Of a DNA stretch of 64,000 nt, positions 24,528 through 32,474 are shown piece by piece. The notes under the pieces are model-generated. The model saw only the letters and a list, made by a program, of their open reading frames with translations, did no database searches and had not been told where the DNA came from. The stretch's first letter is position 1. The number at the start of each line of letters is the position of its first letter. A program made the position numbers and the translations under genes. Source of the stretch: Marispirochaeta aestuarii (lineage in GTDB: Bacteria > Spirochaetota > Spirochaetia > JC444 > Marispirochaetaceae); contig NZ_MWQY01000006.1 in NCBI RefSeq assembly GCF_002087085.1, positions 62,001-126,000 on the forward strand. The letters run 5' to 3'.

Positions 24528-25517
24528 ATGAAACGTGCTCTTATTGTACTTACTGTCATTGCTGTCCTCACAACAGGCATTTTTGCCGAGGGCTCTTCCG
24601 AAGGCGCAGCCGATTCCTACACCCTGCGGCTTTCTCATGTTCTTCCAACTGACCACCAGAACCACAAGACTGCGGTAAAGTTTGCCGAACTGGTCAAGGA
24701 AAAGACCGGCGGAAAAGTGAACATCGAAATTTTCCCCGCCGCCCAGCTCGGAAACGAGAAGGAGATTACCGATTCCGTGGCCATGGGTACCCTGGATTTT
24801 GCCCTCTGCGGATTTGGTGAGGTAACCAAGCGTTTTCCGGTATCCGGCATCTTCGACGGGCCCTTTGTATTCCGGGACCGCGAACACCTGGCCCAGGTTT
24901 ACACGAGCGATATCTTCTGGGACATCATGGCGGACATGGAAGAGGTTGGAATACAGATGGTCTCCCCCGGATACTACGGAACCCGTCACGTGACAACCAC
25001 CGATACGCTGGTCAAAACACCCGCCGACCTGAACGGTCTCAAGCTCCGCTGTCCCGACCAGCCCATGTTCGTGGCGACCACGAAAGCTATGGGTGCCACC
25101 CCGACTCCCATGGCCTTTTCCGAGGTCTACCTTGCCCTTCAGCAGGGCGTCGCAGACGGTCAGGAGAACCCGGCGGCAGCCATTACCTCCATGAAGTTCT
25201 ACGAAGTCCAGAAATACCTGGTAAAGACAGGCCACATCATCTACGGAAACCACATCTTCGGCAGCACCCGGACCCTGTCCAAGCTGCCCCAGGAGCTTCA
25301 GGCAGCAATCGCCGAAGCGGGAAAGGAAGTTTCCGGCTGGTGGATCGAACAATCCTTCGCTGACGAGGACGTTCTGCTCAAGGGCCTTGAGGACAAGGGA
25401 ATGACCATTGTTGAACCGGACAAGGAAGCCTTTGTTTCCGCTGCCCAGTTTATCTACGATGAGTATGAATCAAAATGGGGCGAAGGACTGCTGGAAAAGC
25501 TCAGAGCCATTCAGTAA
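24528..25517 (+). CDS. dctP: TRAP transporter solute-binding protein DctP
   Basis: 329 residues. A signal peptide (MKRALIVLTVIAVLTTGIFAEG) is followed by EGSSEGAADS. The DctP fold is full length: LRLSHVLPTDHQNHKTAVKFAEL, VNIEIFPAAQLGNEKEITDSVAMGTLDFALC, the substrate-contacting LNGLKLRCPDQPMF with its Arg, GVADGQENPAA, and FYEVQKYLVKTGH. It binds a C4-dicarboxylate, sugar acid or similar carboxylate in the periplasm. AACGGAGG lies upstream at a good distance. It is first in the dctPQM-dehydrogenase operon and is followed by a large hairpin. Confidence 0.95.
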   Translation: MKRALIVLTVIAVLTTGIFAEGSSEGAADSYTLRLSHVLPTDHQNHKTAVKFAELVKEKTGGKVNIEIFPAAQLGNEKEITDSVAMGTLDFALCGFGEVTKRFPVSGIFDGPFVFRDREHLAQVYTSDIFWDIMADMEEVGIQMVSPGYYGTRHVTTTDTLVKTPADLNGLKLRCPDQPMFVATTKAMGATPTPMAFSEVYLALQQGVADGQENPAAAITSMKFYEVQKYLVKTGHIIYGNHIFGSTRTLSKLPQELQAAIAEAGKEVSGWWIEQSFADEDVLLKGLEDKGMTIVEPDKEAFVSAAQFIYDEYESKWGEGLLEKLRAIQ

Positions 25518-25541
25518 CAGAAAAGCGGTAGAATATTACAT

Positions 25542-25593
25542 GCGGCAGGCAGCCGTCCTCCCGGAGGGGACGGCCACCGGCCGTTTATGCCGC
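25542..25593 (+). terminator. Intra-operon structured RNA between dctP and dctQ
   Basis: An outer stem GCGGCA (25542-25547) / TGCCGC (25588-25593) encloses a very strong inner hairpin, GCCGTCC (25552-25558) / GGACGGC (25568-25574). The dctQ Shine-Dalgarno starts within 6 bases of the 3' arm. No T-run follows. This is typical of message-stabilising or attenuating structures after binding-protein genes. Confidence 0.6.
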
Positions 25594-25609
25594 CTTACAG
25601 GGAGATTGT

Positions 25610-26155
25610 ATGTTTAACAAAACCAGGGGATATCTGGCCTCCTTGGAAACCATATTTCTGATAAGCTGCCTGGGAGTAATGGGAATAGTGCTCTTTGCGC
25701 AGGTTGTAACCAGATATGTCTTTCAGACGCCCCTTGTATGGAGCGAAGAGGCCGCCCGATACCTTCACGTATGGATTGCCCTTTTCGGCATCCACTTTGG
25801 ACTGCGTCAGAATGCCCACATCCGGGTCACCTTTTTTTACGACCGTATGCCGGGAAAAATAAAGGGTCTCGTCCGTGTTTTCTCGGATCTTGTCATCCTT
25901 GCCACCATCGGCGTCTACCTTCCCGGTTCCGTCATTTTTATACAGGACCAGGCGACAATCGTTTCCTCCGCCATGGAGGTCAATATGGGCCTGGTGTACA
26001 TTCCATCTTTCATCGGTTTTTTCGTGGCATTCCTCTATTTTCTGGTGCAGACCCTTCAGTCCGTCCACCTTGTATTCAGCGGGCATCCTGAGGATGTCCC
26101 CGCCCTGGAAGAGACGCCTGCAACCATTGTCCAGGGAGGTCAGGACCAATGCTGA
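25610..26155 (+). CDS. dctQ: TRAP transporter small permease DctQ
   Basis: 181 residues with four membrane helices, the usual DctQ layout. Family marks include VVTRYVFQTPLVWSEEAARYLHVWIALFG and the following GLRQNAHIRVTFF. It forms the membrane complex with DctM and uses the sodium gradient. AGGGAG precedes the ATG. Its stop overlaps the dctM start by 7 bases. Confidence 0.94.
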   Translation: MFNKTRGYLASLETIFLISCLGVMGIVLFAQVVTRYVFQTPLVWSEEAARYLHVWIALFGIHFGLRQNAHIRVTFFYDRMPGKIKGLVRVFSDLVILATIGVYLPGSVIFIQDQATIVSSAMEVNMGLVYIPSFIGFFVAFLYFLVQTLQSVHLVFSGHPEDVPALEETPATIVQGGQDQC

Positions 26156-27423
26156 TTCTCTTCGGAATCTTTTTCCTTCTCCTCATCGCGGGAGTACCCA
26201 TAGCTTTCTGTCTTTTTTCCAGTTCCATAATTTACATGCTGATTTACGATCTTCCCATCCAGATGGCCGCTGCGAAACTCGTTGCCGGCCCGGATTCGTT
26301 TCCCCTTCTGGCCATCGCCTTTTTTGTTCTCGCCGGGGCAATCATGAACTCCGGAGGGATCACAAAGCGAATCTTTTCCTTTGCGGAACACCTGGTGGGA
26401 CACCTGACCGGAGGCCTGGGGCATGCGAACGTACTGGCCTCCATCATCTTTTCCGGCATGTCAGGTTCAGCAGCAGCCGATGTGGGAGGCCTGGGTGCAA
26501 TCGAACTTCAGGCCATGCGGGAATCCGGCTACAGTGAAGACTTCAGCCTGGCGGTAACCGGAGGCTCCTCCATTATCGGACCGATTATTCCTCCCAGTAT
26601 TCCCGCAGTCGTCTTCGGCGTCGCTTCGGGGGTATCCATCGGACGACTCTTCGTGGCGGGGATTATTCCCGGGTTCCTGATGGCCGCAGCCATGTCCGTT
26701 CTGATCTATTTTCAGTGCCGCGGCTACGATCATCTGAAACGCAAACGTGCCGGCATCGGTGAGATCGCCCGGGCTTTCAAGGTCTCCTTTTTCCCCCTCC
26801 TTACCCCGGTAATCATCATGGGGGGGATAATCGGGGGAGTATTCACCCCCACGGAAGCAGCAATAATAGCAGTATTTTATGCCCTGATCCTCGGTTTCGC
26901 CTATAAGGCAATAAGCCTCAGGGACCTGCCGCGCTTCCTTGTGGAGACCCTCAACACGACCATCGGAATCCTCTTTATTATCGCCTCCGCCAGCCTCTTT
27001 GCCTGGGTGCTGACCATATCCCAGTTTCCCCAGAACTTTGCCCTTACCTTTATGGGGCTCGTGAGCAATAAATACGTGGCCCTTATTCTGCTTAACCTAT
27101 TCCTCCTGATTGTCGGCTGCTTCATGGAGACGACCCCGGCGCAGATGATCCTGGTCCCCATACTCCTGCCCATCTTTGTCTCCCTCGGAGTAGATCCGGT
27201 ACACTTCGGTATCATCATGATTCTAAACCTTATGATCGGCCTGATGACACCACCCCTGGGACTGGTTCTGTATGTCTTATCCAGTGTCTCCAAAGTTCCC
27301 ATTGAAAGACTTTCGAAAACCGTATTACCTTATGTTATAGTTATAGGGATAGTTCTACTTTTCGTTACCTATATTCCGCAGATCGTTCTGTTCCTGCCGA
27401 ATCTGATTTACGGTCAGGGCTAA
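26149..27423 (+). CDS. dctM: TRAP transporter large permease DctM
   Basis: 424 residues with about 11-12 membrane segments. DctM family marks are MSGSAAADVGGLGAIELQAM, GGSSIIGPIIPPSIPAVVFG, and GVFTPTEAAIIAVFYALILG, followed near the end by MILNLMIGLMTPPLGLVLYV. It is the transport channel that takes ligand from DctP. Length is standard. The dehydrogenase gene follows 21 bases later. Confidence 0.95.
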   Translation: MLILFGIFFLLLIAGVPIAFCLFSSSIIYMLIYDLPIQMAAAKLVAGPDSFPLLAIAFFVLAGAIMNSGGITKRIFSFAEHLVGHLTGGLGHANVLASIIFSGMSGSAAADVGGLGAIELQAMRESGYSEDFSLAVTGGSSIIGPIIPPSIPAVVFGVASGVSIGRLFVAGIIPGFLMAAAMSVLIYFQCRGYDHLKRKRAGIGEIARAFKVSFFPLLTPVIIMGGIIGGVFTPTEAAIIAVFYALILGFAYKAISLRDLPRFLVETLNTTIGILFIIASASLFAWVLTISQFPQNFALTFMGLVSNKYVALILLNLFLLIVGCFMETTPAQMILVPILLPIFVSLGVDPVHFGIIMILNLMIGLMTPPLGLVLYVLSSVSKVPIERLSKTVLPYVIVIGIVLLFVTYIPQIVLFLPNLIYGQG

Positions 27424-27444
27424 ACGAAAGAGAGGAGATTACTG

Positions 27445-28467
27445 ATGTTACAAACACGACTGCCAGAAGCATATACCGTCGAATACCGGGACGTTCCGGT
27501 ACCGGAAATCGGTCCGGAGGAGGTGCTGATAAAGGTCAAGCGCTTCGGTATCTGCGGGTCGGATATCCAGGTCTATCACGGACAGCACAAGTACATGACC
27601 TTCCCCGTGGTCCAGGGACACGAAGCCGCGGGTACCCTGGAGAAGATCGGCGACAAGGTATCCGGGCTCAAAGTCGGACAGGCCGTTACCGTGCAGCCCC
27701 AGATTTTCTGCGGGGTCTGCCAGCCCTGTAAGTCCGGGCATCCCAACGTCTGCCAGAACCTGAGGGTCTACGGTGTACACACCGACGGACTGGGCCAGGA
27801 GTACTTTGCAGTCCCGGCAGAAAAGATCATACCCCTGCCCGAGGGCTGCTCTTTTGACGACGGCGCACTGATAGAGCCAATTACCGTAGGCGTGGGGGCC
27901 GTCCGGAGATGCGGCGATGTCAAGGACAGGAATATCTGCATTCTCGGAGCAGGACCCATCGGCAATTTTACCGCCCAGGTCGCCCAGGCAAAGGGCGCAC
28001 AGGTCATGGTAACAGACATCAATCAGAAAAAGCTCGATCTCGCCGCTTCCATGGGAATAAAGAACACCATCAACACGGAAAACAGGGATCTCAAGACCTG
28101 CATCGCCGATGTGTTCGGACCCGCCGGGGCGGACATAATCATCGACTGCGCCGGCGCCCCGGCAAGCCTGACCTCCGCGATCAAAAGCGCCCGGCCTGCA
28201 TCGAAAATCGTCATTGTGGCGAACTTCAAGGTTCCGGTGGAGGTGGAGATACCCCTGATCCAGCGCCAGCAGATAGACGTTCTGGGAGTAATGATGTACA
28301 TCAAGGAGGATTTCTTTACCGCCGTGGACCTGGTCAGCCAGGGAAAAGTAACAACGGAGGGAATCATCTCCGAGTATTTTGATATCAGCAAGCTGAAAGA
28401 GGCCTACGAATACATCGATGCCAACCGGCTGGATGTAAACAAGGTAATGATGACCTTCGGGGAATAG
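27445..28467 (+). CDS. Zinc-dependent MDR dehydrogenase (sorbitol/L-idonate type)
   Basis: 340 residues of the zinc-containing medium-chain dehydrogenase family. Catalytic zinc ligands are in GICGSD (Cys near 38), GHEAAG (His near 62) and the Glu of ALIEPITVG. The structural zinc site is CGVCQPCKSGHPNVC. The NAD-binding motif is ILGAGPIGNF. The Asp in VTDINQKKL favours NAD over NADP. As last gene of the TRAP operon it should oxidise the imported compound or its product: a polyol, aldonate or 3-hydroxy sugar acid. L-idonate or L-gulonate 5-dehydrogenase activity is my best guess; the family call is firm and the substrate is not. Confidence 0.9.
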   Translation: MLQTRLPEAYTVEYRDVPVPEIGPEEVLIKVKRFGICGSDIQVYHGQHKYMTFPVVQGHEAAGTLEKIGDKVSGLKVGQAVTVQPQIFCGVCQPCKSGHPNVCQNLRVYGVHTDGLGQEYFAVPAEKIIPLPEGCSFDDGALIEPITVGVGAVRRCGDVKDRNICILGAGPIGNFTAQVAQAKGAQVMVTDINQKKLDLAASMGIKNTINTENRDLKTCIADVFGPAGADIIIDCAGAPASLTSAIKSARPASKIVIVANFKVPVEVEIPLIQRQQIDVLGVMMYIKEDFFTAVDLVSQGKVTTEGIISEYFDISKLKEAYEYIDANRLDVNKVMMTFGE

Positions 28468-28488
28468 CCCGCCCATCCTTCCGATTGC

Positions 28489-28520
28489 AGCCCTCCCCGA
28501 AGCACCGGGGAGGGCTTTTT
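28489..28520 (+). terminator. Rho-independent terminator of the TRAP operon
   Basis: AGCCCTCCCC (28489-28498) pairs perfectly with GGGGAGGGCT (28507-28516), followed by a T-run. It lies 21 bases after the dehydrogenase stop and before the ABC exporter genes. Confidence 0.9.
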
Positions 28521-28556
28521 CTTGCCCCGGGTCTCCCAGCTCGCTATATTCTCTTT

Positions 28557-29435
28557 ATGAGCAGTATAATCAGGGTTGAAGGGCTCACGAAAAACTACGG
28601 CTCTCTGACCGCGGTGGATCATGTCTCCTTCGCTATTGAAGAGGGCATATGCTTCGGACTTCTCGGCCCCAACGGCGCGGGCAAGACCACTACAATCGAG
28701 ATGATGGAAGGAATCCTCGCCCCCACGGAGGGGACTATACTGTTCCGGGACCAGGCTATCGGGGCCAATTTTCACGAGCGGGTGGGAATCCAGTTTCAGC
28801 ACACCGCCCTGCAGGAGTTCATCACCGTCGAGGAGACCCTGAAGCTATTCTCTGCTCTCTACATCAGGCACCGGGACCTGGAGGAGGTTATCGAGATCTG
28901 CAGCCTCCGGGACATACTCAAGCAGGACAACCGCAAACTCTCCGGCGGTCAGCGGCAGCGTCTGCTTCTGGCTCTGGCCCTTGTCAACGATCCGGAACTG
29001 GTTTTCCTGGATGAACCCACGACGGGCCTTGACCCTCAGGCACGGCGTAACTTCTGGTCCCTCATCGAGAAGATCAGGGCGGAGGGAAAGACGATAATCC
29101 TGACCACCCACTATATGGACGAAGCTCAGGAACTCTGCGACGATATCGCCATAATGGACCATGGGCATATCATTGCCCGCAACTCGCCGGAGAATCTGCT
29201 CTCCGCCCATTTTGAGGGCGTTCTGGTGCGGCTTCCCTGGGAGGAATCCCAGCCGCTCCCCTTTCCCGAGAACGTTCGGCGGATTAACAATCACATCGAG
29301 ATTCACTCCCAAGATGTTGACAAGACCCTTCATGAGCTGATCCACGCGGGGGTACACCTTGAAGGGCTCTCCATTCACGCCCCCGACCTGGAGGACCTCT
29401 TTCTCAAGCTGACGGGATCCTCCCTTCGGAGCTGA
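28557..29435 (+). CDS. ABC-2 type exporter ATP-binding protein
   Basis: 292 residues from the ATG at 28557; the longer frame from 28485 runs through the terminator and is rejected. Walker A is LLGPNGAGKTTTIEMMEG, signature LSGGQRQRLLLA, Walker B LVFLDEPTTGLDPQARR, and the H-loop His is in ILTTHYMDEAQELCDD. A C-terminal extension of about 70 residues resembles DrrA/CcmA-type exporters. The start has no good ribosome site, so it may be leaderless or weakly translated. It pairs with the membrane protein 17 bases downstream. The cargo (drug, lipid or peptide) is unknown. Confidence 0.9.
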   Translation: MSSIIRVEGLTKNYGSLTAVDHVSFAIEEGICFGLLGPNGAGKTTTIEMMEGILAPTEGTILFRDQAIGANFHERVGIQFQHTALQEFITVEETLKLFSALYIRHRDLEEVIEICSLRDILKQDNRKLSGGQRQRLLLALALVNDPELVFLDEPTTGLDPQARRNFWSLIEKIRAEGKTIILTTHYMDEAQELCDDIAIMDHGHIIARNSPENLLSAHFEGVLVRLPWEESQPLPFPENVRRINNHIEIHSQDVDKTLHELIHAGVHLEGLSIHAPDLEDLFLKLTGSSLRS

Positions 29436-29452
29436 CAATAAGGAAACTGAAT

Positions 29453-30445
29453 ATGCGAAAATTTCTTGCCCTGCTGCACGCACGGAATATGGAATTTCTT
29501 CGGGACCGGGCAACCCTCTTCTGGAACCTGGTTTTTCCCCTCTTTCTTGTCTTCGGCTTCGCCTTCGCCTTTTCCGGCGGAACCGAATACCTTTTTAAAG
29601 CCGGAGTCCTGGGAAATGCCCCGAAGGCTGAACCCTTCATGCAGGAGGAGTATGTCGAGTTCGTTCCCTACGACGAGGCGGACAAGGCGGCGGAAAAACT
29701 GCGGCACCACCAGATCGACCTGCTCATCGACTTCGACTCCGGAACCTACCTGGTGAACAGGGAATCCCCCAAGGGGAAGGCCGCGGAGAAACTGCTTCTC
29801 GCAAGTCCCGGTTCCCCCCTGGAGCGAAGGGAGGTCAGCGGCAAAGCTATCCGATACGTGGACTGGCTCGTCCCGGGAATAATCGGCATGAACATGATGT
29901 TCTCATGTATCTTCGGGGTGGGATGGGTAATCGTGCGCTACCGCAAGAACGGTGTGCTCAAACGGCTCAAGGCGACGCCGGTACGGGCCATCCAGTTCAT
30001 CCTGGCCCAGCTTTTTTCCAGGCTCTACATCGTGCTTATAACCGCAGCCATAGTATACGCGGGCAGCAACCTTATCCTGGACTTTATCATGCTCGGATCA
30101 TACCTTGATCTTTTACTGGTAACCGCCCTGGCTACCCTGTGCATGATCAGCTTCGGCCTGATTTTCGCTTCCCGTCTCAAGAGCGAGGAGCTTGCAGACG
30201 GACTTATGAACCTGGCGACCTGGCCAATGATGGTTTTTTCCGGGGTATTCTTCTCCATGGAAGGGACTCCCCAGGTTCTGCAGTGGATCGCCCGGGCCTT
30301 TCCCCTGACCCACTACATCGAGGCGGCCCGGGCAATCATGCTTGACGGTGCCGGCCTTGTGCAGGTAGCCCCGAACCTCATGATCCTTGCGCTTCTCTCC
30401 GCCCTTTTTCTGGGCATAAGCGCTCTCAGTTTCAAATGGGAATAG
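29453..30445 (+). CDS. ABC-2 type exporter membrane protein
   Basis: 330 residues. One N-terminal membrane helix (about 22-42), an extracytoplasmic domain of about 110 residues, then five more helices as in ABC2_membrane_3 proteins. Family marks are YVDWLVPGIIGMNMMFSCIFG, RYRKNGVLKRLKATPVRAIQFI (coupling helix), and LATWPMMVFSGVFFSMEG, followed by FPLTHYIEAAR. AAGGAAA precedes the ATG. It forms the exporter with the ATPase just upstream. A short CCTC/GAGG hairpin after the stop is too weak to call a terminator. Confidence 0.9.
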   Translation: MRKFLALLHARNMEFLRDRATLFWNLVFPLFLVFGFAFAFSGGTEYLFKAGVLGNAPKAEPFMQEEYVEFVPYDEADKAAEKLRHHQIDLLIDFDSGTYLVNRESPKGKAAEKLLLASPGSPLERREVSGKAIRYVDWLVPGIIGMNMMFSCIFGVGWVIVRYRKNGVLKRLKATPVRAIQFILAQLFSRLYIVLITAAIVYAGSNLILDFIMLGSYLDLLLVTALATLCMISFGLIFASRLKSEELADGLMNLATWPMMVFSGVFFSMEGTPQVLQWIARAFPLTHYIEAARAIMLDGAGLVQVAPNLMILALLSALFLGISALSFKWE

Positions 30446-30556
30446 CAGCGGCCTGATAGAGAAATCCCGGGGCAAACCTCGCGACAGAGGTAATTCTGTC
30501 CACGCGATCTTCTGCGATCAATATCCGGAATTACTGATATTCTTCCTCGATATGAA

Positions 30557-30585
30557 TTGATTTTCCGCCGGGAATTTCTTATTTA
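30557..30585 (+). promoter_or_regulatory. Possible promoter of the flavodiiron gene
   Basis: TTGATT (30557-30562), a 17-base spacer and TATTTA (30580-30585) lie 40 bases before the ATG. A TAATT-N5-AATTA palindrome lies just downstream. This is moderate support only. Confidence 0.4.
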
Positions 30586-30624
30586 TTACATAATTAGTCA
30601 AATTAATACGACGCGAGGAGTACT

Positions 30625-31860
30625 ATGAATATTACATCTGCAGCCGACGGAATTTACAGACTTTCCGCAAACGCGGAGGATATACTTTTTGAAGGTCTCT
30701 GGCCGATCCCCAACGGGGTTTCCATGAACTCCTACATTGTTCAGGGGGAAAAGACAGCCATCATCGACGGTGTATGCGGCTGGGACGGGGTTCCCCAGAC
30801 ACTCTTCAGCCAGTTCGAGCAGGCCGGTATCGATGTGAACTCCATCGATTACGTGGTGATCAATCACATGGAACCCGACCATTCGGGCTGGCTGGAGGAC
30901 TTCCGGAAGATCCGGCCGGATTTTACCATAGTCACCAGCAAAAAAGCCGTTCCCATGCTGGAATCCTTCTATGGAATACACAACAGGGTAATCGAGGTGG
31001 GAGACGGCGACTCCCTTGACCTGGGCGCAGGGCGGGTCCTGGCCTTCGCGGAGATTCCCAACGTTCACTGGCCGGAAACCATCGCGACCTTCGACACCCT
31101 CTCCGGGACCCTCTTCTCCTGCGACGCCTTCGGCTCCTTCGGGGCGATCAGCGACGCTCCCTATGACGACCAGCTCTCCGCTGAACAGATCGAGTTCTTC
31201 GAGGCCGAAGCGGTACGGTACTATGCGAACATTGTCGCGGCCTTTTCCACACCGGTAAAAAAAGCGATTGAAAAGTGCGGAACCCTTCCCATCAGGATCG
31301 TGGCCCCCGGCCATGGAATCGTATGGCGCAGGGACCCCCACAAGATAATCAATGATTACCGCCGGTACGCGGAATATCAGAAAGGACCTGCCAGGGATGA
31401 GGTAACCCTGATCTGGGGATCCATGTACGGGATGACGGAAAAGGCCGTGGGCCCCGCCGTTGAAGCCATGGAAGCGGAGGGAGTCAAAGTCCATGTACAC
31501 CGGGTTCCCGAGTCCTCCTGGGGCGACATTCTGGCCTCGGTATGGACATCCACCGGGGTGGTCCTGGCAATGCCCACCTACGAGTACAAGATGTTCCCCC
31601 CCATGGCGGCTGTCCTGGACGAGCTGGGGAAAAAGAGGGTTCAGAACCGCAAAGCCTTCCGCTTCGGTTCCTACGGCTGGTCCGGAGGCGCCCAGAAAGA
31701 GCTGGACGAGATTATGGAACGCTTGAAGATGAAATGGGAGTTCCTCGAACCCCTGGAGTTCAAAGGCAGCCCCGATGAAGATCATCTGACAGAGATCCGC
31801 TCCCGCTGCCGGGAACTTGCACGGGAGGTAAAAAAGATCGCCGCTGCATCCCCGGTTTAG
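30625..31860 (+). CDS. fprA: A-type flavoprotein / flavodiiron protein (FprA-like)
   Basis: 411 residues. An N-terminal metallo-beta-lactamase-like diiron domain has the ligand motif NHMEPDHSGW (H-x-E-x-D-H), His in NVHWPETIATFD, Asp in FSCDAFGSFG, and His in PGHGIVW. A C-terminal flavodoxin domain (about 255-400) has the FMN loop WGSMYGMTEKA. Such proteins reduce O2 to water or NO to N2O in the cytoplasm and protect anaerobes. There is no fused rubredoxin, so an external electron donor is needed. GCGAGGAG lies upstream. It stands between the exporter and the feo genes, which fits oxygen and iron stress defence. Confidence 0.94.
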   Translation: MNITSAADGIYRLSANAEDILFEGLWPIPNGVSMNSYIVQGEKTAIIDGVCGWDGVPQTLFSQFEQAGIDVNSIDYVVINHMEPDHSGWLEDFRKIRPDFTIVTSKKAVPMLESFYGIHNRVIEVGDGDSLDLGAGRVLAFAEIPNVHWPETIATFDTLSGTLFSCDAFGSFGAISDAPYDDQLSAEQIEFFEAEAVRYYANIVAAFSTPVKKAIEKCGTLPIRIVAPGHGIVWRRDPHKIINDYRRYAEYQKGPARDEVTLIWGSMYGMTEKAVGPAVEAMEAEGVKVHVHRVPESSWGDILASVWTSTGVVLAMPTYEYKMFPPMAAVLDELGKKRVQNRKAFRFGSYGWSGGAQKELDEIMERLKMKWEFLEPLEFKGSPDEDHLTEIRSRCRELAREVKKIAAASPV

Positions 31861-31869
31861 CTACCGGGG
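31850..31869 (+). terminator. Possible weak terminator after the flavodiiron gene
   Basis: CCCCGG (31850-31855) / CCGGGG (31864-31869) form a GC-only hairpin that spans the stop codon. There is no T-run, so function is uncertain. Confidence 0.3.
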
Positions 31870-31893
31870 ATTGCTGTTCCCGGAATTCACGAA

Positions 31894-31911
31894 AGTTAAT
31901 TGACATTAACT
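31894..31911. promoter_or_regulatory. First DtxR-type operator of the feo operon
   Basis: AGTTAAT-TGAC-ATTAACT is a perfect inverted repeat with 7-base arms. It overlaps the -35 box. It shares AGTTAR-N6-YTAACT with the second site at 31926-31943; the centres are 32 bases apart (three helical turns). The DtxR-family regulator encoded at 34896 is the likely binder. Confidence 0.65.
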
Positions 31912-31928
31912 CACTCCTCCGGTATAGT
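31900..31928 (+). promoter_or_regulatory. Consensus-like promoter of the feo operon
   Basis: TTGACA (31900-31905), exactly 17 bases, then TATAGT (31923-31928). The two palindromes overlap the -35 and -10 boxes, so bound repressor would block RNA polymerase directly. Confidence 0.75.
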
Positions 31929-31943
31929 TAGGTAAATCTAACT
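31926..31943. promoter_or_regulatory. Second DtxR-type operator of the feo operon
   Basis: AGTTAG-GTAAAT-CTAACT is a perfect inverted repeat over the -10 box and start region. It resembles the TTAGGT...ACCTAA family of DtxR/MntR operators. Confidence 0.65.
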
Positions 31944-31963
31944 TATTTCGGAGGACCATACCC

Positions 31964-32233
31964 ATGAGACATTCCGATGGCAATACGATGATGACCCTGC
32001 GGACCCCCGCAGATCTCCGGACCGGCCGCAGCTGCCGGGTCAGCGCCCTGGGAAAAGGGCGGAGTTTCAGGGCCCGCATGGTATCCCTGGGAATCCGCCC
32101 GGGAGCGATACTCACCGTTGTCGGCGGACACGGAGCGGGTCCCAGGCTCCTTCAGGTGGGACCTCAGCGTGTGATGATCGGAGCGGAGATGGTCCGTCAT
32201 ATCTTTGTAACGGAGGAACCATACAATGAATAA
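31964..32233 (+). CDS. feoA: FeoA-domain protein, first copy
   Basis: 89 residues, a single SH3-like FeoA domain: LRTGRSCRVSALGKGRSFRARM, then VSLGIRPGAILTVVGGHGAGP. FeoA assists FeoB in ferrous iron uptake on the cytoplasmic side. GGAGG precedes the ATG. The gene follows the iron-type promoter directly and overlaps the second feoA by 8 bases. Confidence 0.92.
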   Translation: MRHSDGNTMMTLRTPADLRTGRSCRVSALGKGRSFRARMVSLGIRPGAILTVVGGHGAGPRLLQVGPQRVMIGAEMVRHIFVTEEPYNE

Positions 32234-32474
32234 AGACCGGACCCTGCATCTGGCGCAGATGCGCCCCGGCGAGACTGCGGTAATTACCGGTTACCTGGCG
32301 GGAGGCCGGGACTACCGCAGAAAGCTTCTCTCCTTCGGGCTGACCGCAGGCACCAGGATAACCCTGCTCAAGACGGCCCCCCTGGGGGATCCCGTGGAGA
32401 TCTCCGTACGGGGCTACTCCTTGAGCCTGAGAAAAACCGAAGCGGCGGTACTGGAATTGAGGGGTGATGCATGA
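32226..32474 (+). CDS. feoA: FeoA-domain protein, second copy
   Basis: 82 residues, FeoA domain: RPGETAVITGYLAGGRDYRRKL, then LSFGLTAGTRITLLKTAPLGDPVEI, followed by VRGYSLSLRKTEAAVLEL. It is closer to the standard FeoA pattern (G-D-P-hydrophobic-E) than the first copy. The Shine-Dalgarno region (GGAGGAACCATA) is almost the same as that of the first feoA (GGAGGACCATA), suggesting an old tandem duplication. It overlaps feoB by 4 bases. Confidence 0.93.
   Translation: MNKDRTLHLAQMRPGETAVITGYLAGGRDYRRKLLSFGLTAGTRITLLKTAPLGDPVEISVRGYSLSLRKTEAAVLELRGDA

Noticed and set aside
28485-28556. N-terminal extension of the ABC-2 ATPase
   Set aside because: The 24 extra codons lie inside the Rho-independent terminator of the previous operon. 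The ABC fold starts at the ATG at 28557.
30598-31785. 395-codon minus-strand frame opposite the flavodiiron gene
   Set aside because: No ribosome site, low-complexity translation, and the plus strand encodes a clear FprA.
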